Shown: positions 55,082 through 61,804 of the stretch, in pieces
How the letters are laid out: every line of letters starts with the position of its first letter
How positions within the stretch are numbered: the stretch's first letter is position 1
Assembly: GCF_900142675.1 (NCBI RefSeq)
Contig: NZ_FRBS01000001.1
Location: forward strand, 248,001-312,000
Origin: Shouchella rhizosphaerae
Lineage (GTDB): Bacteria > Bacillota > Bacilli > Bacillales > Bacillaceae_D
DNA: 64,000 nucleotides
Reading direction: 5' to 3'
Program-made: the position numbers and the translations under genes
The notes under the pieces: generated by a model
Databases searched by the model: none
What the model was told of the DNA's origin: nothing
Seen by the model: the letters and a program-made list of their open reading frames with translations, nothing else

Positions 55082-55104
55082 ATATCAGGCATCTCTGTTT
55101 ATTT
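55066..55104 (+). terminator. Bidirectional terminator between the BASS gene and sigK
   Basis: AAACAGAGATGCCTGA pairs perfectly with TCAGGCATCTCTGTTT across ATA, flanked by A-run and T-rich ends. The stem includes the BASS stop codon. Confidence 0.88.
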
Positions 55105-55810
55105 AACTGCGGCCACGACTATGTTTGTAAAACTCATGAAACAGTTTCATTAACGCCCGTTTTTCAATCCGGGAGACATAGCTACGGGAAATATTTAATT
55201 CTTTCGCAATTTCCCGCTGTGTCCGCTCTTCCTCCATATTCAAACCGAATCGGCCAATAATGACCTCTTTTTCACGTTCATCGAGCACATGAATGTACTC
55301 GTAAATTTGCTTTTTTTCCATTTCCGTCTGCAAGACATCAACGATGTCTTCGCCGTCATCCTTGAGAATATCGATCAGTGTGATCTCGTTGCCTTCTTTG
55401 TCTGTACCGATTGGATCGTGCAAAGAAACGTCCTTTTTAACTTTTTTCAAAGCCCGCAAATGCATTAAAATCTCATTTTCGATACAGCGTGCCGCGTACG
55501 TCGCTAATTTCGTTCCCTTGCCTTCGGAATAACTTTCAATGGCTTTAATCAAGCCGATTGTGCCAATGGAAATTAAATCCTCGACATCTTCCCTTGTGTT
55601 TTCAAATTTTTTAACGATATGGGCAACAAGGCGAAGATTATGTTCAATTAACATGTTCCGTGCAGAAGCATCGCCTTCTGCCATCCGGGCTAAGTATTTT
55701 TTTTCGTCTTCTTTGCTTAATGGCTGCGGGAAAGCGTTGTTTTTGACATAGGAAACAAAAACAAACACTTCTTTCATAAAATATGTGAGTGCAGCGAGGA
55801 TGCCGGACAT
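55103..55810 (-). CDS. sigK: Sporulation sigma factor sigma-K (pro-form, uninterrupted)
   Basis: The 235-aa mother-cell sigma factor has a hydrophobic pro-sequence ('[19 protein letters not shown]') before '[13 protein letters not shown]', the usual cleavage zone for SpoIVFB. Region 2 is '[20 protein letters not shown]' and '[19 protein letters not shown]', and region 4 HTH is '[20 protein letters not shown]'. GGAGGTGA precedes ATG 55810. The gene is whole: no skin-type element splits it, unlike B. subtilis 168. Its presence shows a spore former. Confidence 0.96.
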   Translation of the reverse strand: MSGILAALTYFMKEVFVFVSYVKNNAFPQPLSKEDEKKYLARMAEGDASARNMLIEHNLRLVAHIVKKFENTREDVEDLISIGTIGLIKAIESYSEGKGTKLATYAARCIENEILMHLRALKKVKKDVSLHDPIGTDKEGNEITLIDILKDDGEDIVDVLQTEMEKKQIYEYIHVLDEREKEVIIGRFGLNMEEERTQREIAKELNISRSYVSRIEKRALMKLFHEFYKHSRGRS

Positions 55811-56090
55811 AAGCTCACCTCCACAAGAATGGTTATATCTATGCAACACTGGGCTTGGTTGTGTCTGTACGAAGGAATGTTTTGCTGACGGTCCGGTTGC
55901 GTGGCTATAGGAAAAGGGGATAGGGCCAATGTTTAATCGATTGAAACGGATTAACAGATAGGTTGACCTTTTTTAGAGGAGAAGTAAGTGGTGGCTATCT
56001 ACCTAAAATAATCAAAAGAGAATTAATAAGAATGAGGTACGTGGTAACGAGACGCTGTGGTTAAGGTATTTCTTAAAACAGCTGCGAACG

Positions 56091-56121
56091 AAAAAAAGTG
56101 CAGCAATGTACTCTGCACTTT
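56091..56121 (-). terminator. Terminator for the small minus-strand membrane protein gene
   Basis: On the minus strand AAAAGTGCAG pairs with CTGCACTTTT, followed by a T run. It lies about 60 bp after the 56182 stop. The rest of 55811-56090 shows no gene. Confidence 0.75.
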
Positions 56122-56181
56122 TGGTATGTTTTAGCGAAGATAGAAGCTCTATCTTATAAAATGGGTTGCATTTCCCATGTG

Positions 56182-56352
56182 TTAATCATTCGGATTCGGA
56201 CGCTTTTCGACAAATAGCAAGATTAATGTGGCCACTGGTCCTAGCAACAGTGAAAGCAAGAACCAATTGAGCCCTGTTCGGTTCTTTCCTTGTGCAAGGC
56301 CAGCATTAATTAAGGCAAGGGTGCCCCAGCCGACTACGTACTCGTTGTCCAT
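56182..56352 (-). CDS. Small membrane protein (56 aa)
   Basis: Read on the minus strand, ATG 56352 follows AGGAGGAAGAAAAA and ends TAA at 56182. The peptide starts 'MDNEYVVGWGTLALINAGLA', then 'QGKNRTGLNWFLLSLLLGP', a hydrophobic 'VATLILLFV', and a polar 'EKRPNPND' tail. Two short membrane helices are likely. A terminator follows. It is not recognised by name, but ribosome site, composition and terminator support a real gene. Confidence 0.7.
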   Translation of the reverse strand: MDNEYVVGWGTLALINAGLAQGKNRTGLNWFLLSLLLGPVATLILLFVEKRPNPND

Positions 56353-56491
56353 TTTTTCTTCCTCCTCATTTTCTCTATGTTTTACGAAAACACGAGAAAG
56401 TTGGTTTCAACGAGGAGGGAAGTCAACGGGTTTAATTGTTAACCGAAGCATTTCTAAACCAGTGATGCGCATGAGCTAATGCTCGTCTTTT

Positions 56492-56656
56492 TTAGATTTC
56501 TACAACGGTCCAGATAAAATCAGGAGTGGTATTTGAGTTTAATTTCTCAGCCAGGCGCTTAGCTTCTTTGTAACACAAGAACGTTTTAATAACTGTACTG
56601 TTAGACTCACATAAATCTTTTAGTTTGCCGTTATTGTTGCAAATGATTTTATACAT
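56492..56656 (-). CDS. Small hypothetical protein (54 aa)
   Basis: ATG 56656 has GGGGAGTG 6 nt upstream, and the frame ends TAA at 56492. The peptide starts 'MYKIICNNNGKLKDLCESNS' and continues 'VIKTFLCYKEAKRLAEKLNS', ending 'PDFIWTVVEI': a mixed alpha/beta, soluble pattern with three Cys. It is not recognised, and could be a stress or sporulation-type small protein. It lies 139 bp upstream of the small membrane protein gene on the same strand. Confidence 0.6.
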   Translation of the reverse strand: MYKIICNNNGKLKDLCESNSTVIKTFLCYKEAKRLAEKLNSNTTPDFIWTVVEI

Positions 56657-57043
56657 ATAAACACTCCCCTATATATGGAATTTTAGCATGATGTAAAAGG
56701 ACGGGGTAGTGGTGAATCTAAATTAGAACTTAAGTAATGGTGAGAAAAGCCTTGATTCTTGGATGGTTAATAAAAATAAACAATATTGTTTGATGTTAGA
56801 ACAGCTAAAAGAGGAGAGAGCTGTCCTGGGATTTTTTCGCCAGTCCCCTGGGAGAACGAGGCGGATAAAAGCATTTCGTCATGGAAAGAGCAATATGTTA
56901 CTGTAAGTTGTTAAGCCTTTTTGGCCGGACCTTTATTGATAAAAACATGGAAAAATTTAAATAAACAATGGAAAAAATAAGTAAATGCATGTAAAATGGA
57001 ACGTGAACTGTTACAATATTTATCTAACTTTAGGAGGTTTTCA

Positions 57044-57394
57044 ATGAAAACGTGGATTGCAGTTCTGTCTATTCTCGGAGGCATTTGTGGAATCGTTAGT
57101 GGCTTTCTTGTGACGGCTGGTGGGGTTGCTTTTGGTGAAGAAGCAATGGCAAATGATGGTTCCTCTGTGTTTTGGCTATCCTTTTTAGCGATTGCTTTAG
57201 GATTTTTATCATGGGCACCTAAGTTAAGAGTCATTAGCGGTATTGCATTAATTATTATTTCTGTTACAGGCTTCTTTTTAAATGGATTGTTTTTTACGCT
57301 AGCTTTTATTTTCTTGCTTATTGCCGGCATTTTAGCTTTAGTCAATAAGAAAAACGTTTCTCAAGTCCAAAAAAATCCAGAGGTTCAAGGTTAA
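57044..57394 (+). CDS. DUF4064-like four-helix membrane protein (116 aa)
   Basis: The protein has a hydrophobic N-terminal helix ('KTWIAVLSILGGICGIVSGF'), an extracellular 'GEEAMANDGSS' stretch, and three more helices, ending in 'NKKNVSQVQKNPEVQG'. The layout fits small DUF4064 proteins of Bacilli. ATG 57044 is chosen with TTAGGAGG upstream. The gap 56657-57043 shows no other gene. Function unknown. Confidence 0.8.
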   Translation: MKTWIAVLSILGGICGIVSGFLVTAGGVAFGEEAMANDGSSVFWLSFLAIALGFLSWAPKLRVISGIALIIISVTGFFLNGLFFTLAFIFLLIAGILALVNKKNVSQVQKNPEVQG

Positions 57395-57425
57395 CGGTTG
57401 TAAGGAAATAGTCAAAAATAAGAAC

Positions 57426-57456
57426 ACGGGGCTAAGCCATGCTTAGCCCTGTTTTT
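57426..57456 (+). terminator. Terminator after the DUF4064-like gene
   Basis: GGGCTAAGC pairs with GCTTAGCCC across CAT, followed by TGTTTTT. Confidence 0.88.
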
Positions 57457-57514
57457 CATTTAGAAGCGGGATAATGCTGTTCGGGTCAGCGGCGACTTTT
57501 GTCGAACGTTAGTA

Positions 57515-57566
57515 TGTCACAAAATATTACAATCGGTGCCAGTAGAAAAACGATCCACGTTAGACT
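57515..57566 (+). promoter_or_regulatory. TnrA/GlnR box and promoter of the nitrite assimilation cluster
   Basis: TGTCACAAAATATTACA (57515-57531) is an exact TGTNA-N7-TNACA site. TAGACT at 57561-57566 is a fair -10 box; its predicted start near 57573 puts the box centre about 50 bp upstream, the usual place for TnrA activation. Nitrogen-limited induction of nasF-nasD-nasE-nasB is expected. Confidence 0.85.
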
Positions 57567-57603
57567 AGGGGAAATCATTTTAGGTATCAAAAAGGAGTTT
57601 TAC

Positions 57604-58977
57604 ATGTCCATACAAGGAAAAGTGTACCTCGTCGGTGCAGGGCCTGGAGACGCCGAACTGTTGACTGTTAAAGCACGAAAGGTATTACAACAAGCTGACG
57701 TTGTGATTTTTGACAGGCTTGCCAATCCGGCGCTCATCATGGAAGTTAGCGATCATGCCAAGTTGGTGTATGCAGGCAAGCAGCCGTGCAAACATGTGTT
57801 GCGCCAAGGAGACATCCAAACAGAAATGCTTGTCCACGCAAAAAAAGGAAAAACGGTTGTTCGCTTAAAAGGGGGCGATCCTGCCGTATTCGGCAGAGTA
57901 GGAGAGGAAGCTGCTTATTTAAAAACTCACCACATTCCATTTGAGATTGTCCCTGGTGTGACAGCGGGTACAGCCGCTTCTATTTATGCAGGTGTACCGG
58001 CAACCCATAGAACGCTTTCCAGTTCATTTGCAGTCGTAACTGCTCATCGCGACAGAGACGAAAAAAAAGAGCCCCCTAATTGGCGAGCACTTGCTCAATC
58101 GGTTGACACGCTAATGATCTATATGGGCATGAAACAATTAGCTGCCATTGTTGACCAGTTAATGACACATGGAAAACCAGCCGGTACGCCTGTGCTCATT
58201 GTCGAGTGGGGCACATACAGTCGACAGCGGTCCGTGGAAGGAACACTAGAAACGATTGTGACCAATGTCGCTAACGCTAACTTGGCGAATCCTGCTGTTA
58301 TTTTAATCGGCGATGTTGTCGGTGTCCGTGGGGCTGTATCATGGTTTGAGCACAAGCCCCTTTCTGGCATGGGAATACTTTCGCTAAGAGGAGAAACTGA
58401 AATGACGGGAACGTTGCGGGCGCAAGGGGCGGATGTCTTTGCGGCCCCCCTCCAACAAAACAAGGGGAAAATTGTTACTGATACGGACATCGCTGCTGTG
58501 CTTCAAACTAGTAAAAATCAAGCAGTCTTGTTTTTTGCCAAGGAGGTGTTGTTCGCGTTTTTAGCAAAGCTTGGCGAGAAAGGCTATGATATTCGTTCTG
58601 TACAAGGGCAACTTATGGCGGGAACACAGGAGGTGGAGCAAATCGCTCGCTCACTCGGTTTGCAATTGGCGCGTTATTCGAAAAAATCAACTCTTTCGCC
58701 TGTCGTGATTGGTACAGATGCCATTAACCGCCGCTTGTTACCACAAAAAATAACTGTTGCGATTCGTCGTCTGCTAGAAGAAGGCCACTTAACTCATGCC
58801 TTTTGTGAAACAGAGCAAGAAATTGATGATTTGCGACTCGTTTTAGCAGAATGTGCAAATGAAGCTGTATTGCCTATTTTAACGACGAGCGATCAAGTTC
58901 AAGCATATGCTAAATCTCTTTCGATGTACGCTTCTGTCGTTCTGCACAATCAACCACTCGATCAGACAATGTCTTAA
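57604..58977 (+). CDS. nasF: Uroporphyrinogen-III C-methyltransferase with HemD-like tail (NasF-like)
   Basis: The 457-aa protein has an N-terminal SUMT domain (about 1-245): 'VYLVGAGPGDAELLTVKARK', 'VVRLKGGDPAVFGRVGEEA', 'PGVTAGTAASIYAGVPATHR' and 'MIYMGMKQLAAIV'. This makes precorrin-2 for siroheme. The C-terminal half resembles uroporphyrinogen-III synthase but is weakly conserved, as in B. subtilis NasF. ATG 57604 is chosen with AAAGGAG upstream. Its place before nasD fits supply of siroheme to the nitrite reductase. Confidence 0.93.
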   Translation: MSIQGKVYLVGAGPGDAELLTVKARKVLQQADVVIFDRLANPALIMEVSDHAKLVYAGKQPCKHVLRQGDIQTEMLVHAKKGKTVVRLKGGDPAVFGRVGEEAAYLKTHHIPFEIVPGVTAGTAASIYAGVPATHRTLSSSFAVVTAHRDRDEKKEPPNWRALAQSVDTLMIYMGMKQLAAIVDQLMTHGKPAGTPVLIVEWGTYSRQRSVEGTLETIVTNVANANLANPAVILIGDVVGVRGAVSWFEHKPLSGMGILSLRGETEMTGTLRAQGADVFAAPLQQNKGKIVTDTDIAAVLQTSKNQAVLFFAKEVLFAFLAKLGEKGYDIRSVQGQLMAGTQEVEQIARSLGLQLARYSKKSTLSPVVIGTDAINRRLLPQKITVAIRRLLEEGHLTHAFCETEQEIDDLRLVLAECANEAVLPILTTSDQVQAYAKSLSMYASVVLHNQPLDQTMS

Positions 58978-59016
58978 ACGAGGTAATTGGATTTTTTTTA
59001 AAAGGAGTTTTGAGAT

Positions 59017-61458
59017 GTGAATAAAGAAAAGGTTGTTTTAATTGGCAATGGCATGGCGGGCATCCGCACACTCGAAGAAATCATTAAACGAGAGCCTAAT
59101 CGTTTTCAATTCACGGTTTTCGGTGCAGAACCCCATCCAAATTACAATCGAATATTGTTGTCGTCTGTTCTTCAAGGCGACGCAAGTGTAAGCGACATCG
59201 TCTTAAACGACTACGACTGGTATGAAAGAAACCAAATTGAATTGTTTACAGGTGACGCAGTCGTACGAGTTGATTGTCGCAAAAAAGAAGTGTGGAGCGC
59301 CAGTGGCATTAAACGGACCTATGACCGTTTGATCTTTGCCACAGGCTCCGACCCGTTTATGCTCCCTTTGCCTGGAGCAGAGAAAGAAGGTGTCATTGCG
59401 TTTCGCAACATCGCCGATTGCGAATCAATGATCAATGCTGCGAAATCGTATCAAAAAGCGGTGGTCATTGGTGGAGGGCTGCTAGGCCTTGAAGCAGCTA
59501 GAGGCCTGTTGAACTTAAAAATGGACGTTGATGTCATCCATATTGCCGATCATTTAATGGACCGGCAACTGGATTCAGGTGCAGGAAAGATGTTGAAGGC
59601 CGAGCTTGAACAACAAGGGATGCAGTTTCATTTAAATAAGAAAACGGTCAAAATCAATGGCCACAACCGGGTCAAGGGCATTTCCTTCAGTGACCAAACA
59701 AGTATAAAAGCTGATTTAGTTGTTATGGCTGTTGGCATTCGTCCGAATGTTCAATTGGCTAAGCAATCAGGACTTAAAGTAAATCAAGCAATCGTCGTCA
59801 ATGATTATATGGAAACTAGCGAAGAAGATGTATATGCAGTTGGTGAATGTGCTGAACACCGTGGTATCGTTTATGGGCTTGTTGCTCCCTTGTACGAACA
59901 AGGCAAAGTGCTTGCTGAACACATCTGTACAAATACGAGCAACGAGGTCAGCGGCTATAAAGGGTCAATCGTCTCCACGAAATTAAAAGTTTCAGGGGTA
60001 AATGTCTTTTCTGCAGGGGCGTTTCGCGATCAAGACGAGACGAAATCGATTCGTATCCATGACGAATTTGCTGGAGTCTACAAAAAGCTAGTTGTTAAAA
60101 ACAATCAAGTTGTAGGGGCCGTCTTATTTGGCGACACCAATGATGCCAATCGAATTCTTTCTCTCATTCGGTCTGGGGAAGACATTTCGGCCATAAGTAA
60201 AGCGGCACTGTTCCCATCTGAGACGAATGACAGCAGTCCATCAGTAGTAGCTACAATGGCAGACGAAGAAACGATTTGCGGCTGTAACGGTGTAAGCAAA
60301 GGTGAGATTGTCTGTGCAATTAAAGAGCAGGGGCTTTCTACGGTAGCAGAAATAAGGCAATGTACGAATGCGTCAAGGTCTTGTGGTGGCTGCAAGCCGG
60401 AAGTAGCTGAATTGTTGGCACTCACAACAGGAACGGACATAATGGCAAAACCAGAACCTCTTTGCGGCTGTACGGAATTAACCCATGAAGCAGTGGTAGC
60501 CTCGATCCGGGAAATGGGCTTGTCCTATGTTCGAGAAGTCATGAGCGTGCTTGGTTGGAAGTCAGAGGAAGGCTGTTCAAAGTGCCGCCCTGCTCTCAAC
60601 TACTATCTAGGTCTCATTAGCCCCCTTGATTATACGGATGATGCTCATTCCCGGTTTGTTAATGAACGGGTCCATGCCAATATCCAGAAAGACGGCACGT
60701 TCTCTGTTGTGCCTCGGATGTATGGCGGGGTGACCAATCCAGAACAACTGCGGAAAATCGCTGATGTTGCTGAAAAATACAATGTCCCTTTATTAAAAGT
60801 CACCGGCGGTCAACGGATCGACTTGCTCGGCGTCGAAAAAGAAAAATTGCCTAACGTATGGCGTGATTTAGGGATGCGCTCCGGCTATGCGTATGGCAAA
60901 ACATTGCGGACAGTCAAAACGTGCGTTGGTGAAGATTTTTGCCGTTTTGGCACGCAGGACTCGATTAGCCTTGGAATCGAAATTGAAAAAAAATACGAGG
61001 GCCTGAATACGCCCCATAAAGTAAAAATGGCTGTTTCCGCTTGCCCGCGTAATTGTGCGGAATCAGGAATAAAAGATGTTGGAATTGTGGGTGTAGAAGG
61101 AGCATGGGAAATCTATGTAGGTGGGAATGGAGGCGTTGATTTAAGAAGCGCTGAGCTGCTTTGCAAAGTGGCAACGAATGAAGAAGTAATGGAAACGATC
61201 AGTGCATTTTTGCAATATTATCGGGAACAAGCCACCTATTTAGAACGGACTTCCCATTGGATTGAGCGAGTCGGGCTTGAATCAATTAAAAAAGTGATTT
61301 TCGACGACAGCATCGAACGAGCAGCGCTAATCGAACGGATGGAAATGGCGCTATCTAGGCACAAAGATCCGTGGACGGAAATTGTTGAGAGTGAAGAAAA
61401 GCAGAATCAATTGTTTGAAAAGAAAAAAATTGCTGTTAAACAGGGAGGAGGTATGTGA
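59017..61458 (+). CDS. nasD: Assimilatory nitrite reductase, large subunit (NasD/NirB)
   Basis: The 813-aa NAD(P)H-dependent enzyme reduces nitrite to ammonium. In order: FAD/NAD(P) oxidoreductase ('VLIGNGMAGIRTLEEI', 'VVIGGGLLGLEAARGL'); two BFD-type Cys clusters ('CGCNGVSKGEIVCA' with 'SCGGC', then 'CGCTELTHEAVVAS'); a ferredoxin-like half domain; and the siroheme/4Fe-4S domain with C636-x5-C642 and C676-x3-C680. All cluster ligands are present. GTG start with AAAGGAG about 9 nt upstream. nasE follows with 1-bp overlap. Confidence 0.97.
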   Translation: MNKEKVVLIGNGMAGIRTLEEIIKREPNRFQFTVFGAEPHPNYNRILLSSVLQGDASVSDIVLNDYDWYERNQIELFTGDAVVRVDCRKKEVWSASGIKRTYDRLIFATGSDPFMLPLPGAEKEGVIAFRNIADCESMINAAKSYQKAVVIGGGLLGLEAARGLLNLKMDVDVIHIADHLMDRQLDSGAGKMLKAELEQQGMQFHLNKKTVKINGHNRVKGISFSDQTSIKADLVVMAVGIRPNVQLAKQSGLKVNQAIVVNDYMETSEEDVYAVGECAEHRGIVYGLVAPLYEQGKVLAEHICTNTSNEVSGYKGSIVSTKLKVSGVNVFSAGAFRDQDETKSIRIHDEFAGVYKKLVVKNNQVVGAVLFGDTNDANRILSLIRSGEDISAISKAALFPSETNDSSPSVVATMADEETICGCNGVSKGEIVCAIKEQGLSTVAEIRQCTNASRSCGGCKPEVAELLALTTGTDIMAKPEPLCGCTELTHEAVVASIREMGLSYVREVMSVLGWKSEEGCSKCRPALNYYLGLISPLDYTDDAHSRFVNERVHANIQKDGTFSVVPRMYGGVTNPEQLRKIADVAEKYNVPLLKVTGGQRIDLLGVEKEKLPNVWRDLGMRSGYAYGKTLRTVKTCVGEDFCRFGTQDSISLGIEIEKKYEGLNTPHKVKMAVSACPRNCAESGIKDVGIVGVEGAWEIYVGGNGGVDLRSAELLCKVATNEEVMETISAFLQYYREQATYLERTSHWIERVGLESIKKVIFDDSIERAALIERMEMALSRHKDPWTEIVESEEKQNQLFEKKKIAVKQGGGM

Positions 61459-61781
61459 TGGCATTCGTGGAAGCGGGTAGAAAAGTGTTTGTCGCTAACC
61501 GAAATGAGCTGGCGGTCGGTTTAGGCAAGAAAGTTGAAATCGAAGGGAGGGAGCTTGCTTTATTTATGCAAGAGGATGGGTCCGTCCGGGTCCTTGACAA
61601 TAAATGTCCTCATAAAGGCGGGCCACTGTCCGAAGGCATCGTTAGTGGAAATTATGTTTATTGCCCGCTGCATGATTGGAAAATTTGCATGAAAACGGGC
61701 AGCGCGCAAGGTGGAGACCAAGGAAATGTAGCTTGTTTTACTGTGAAAGTTGAAGGAGACGATATTTACGTGTTTATTTAA
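61458..61781 (+). CDS. nasE: Nitrite reductase small subunit, Rieske type (NasE/NirD)
   Basis: The 107-aa Rieske-like subunit has C50-x-H52 ('NKCPHKGGPLSEG') and C69-x2-H72 ('VYCPLHDWKICM'), so the 2Fe-2S ligands are kept. It partners NasD. ATG 61458 is chosen with AGGGAGGAGG 6 nt upstream; GTG 61455 is a poorer choice. The stop of nasD and this start overlap (TGATG). Confidence 0.95.
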   Translation: MAFVEAGRKVFVANRNELAVGLGKKVEIEGRELALFMQEDGSVRVLDNKCPHKGGPLSEGIVSGNYVYCPLHDWKICMKTGSAQGGDQGNVACFTVKVEGDDIYVFI

Positions 61782-61804
61782 TGCTTGTTAAAAGGAGTGA
61801 TTGG

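Noticed and set aside
56228-56479. 83-codon plus-strand ORF
   Set aside because: It is antisense to the small membrane protein gene at 56182-56352, which has a strong ribosome site; its Ser/Pro-rich product is typical of a shadow frame.
57499-57603. N-terminal extension of the NasF-like protein
   Set aside because: It would be translated from the TnrA box and promoter; ATG 57604 has a clear AAAGGAG site and starts the SUMT domain.
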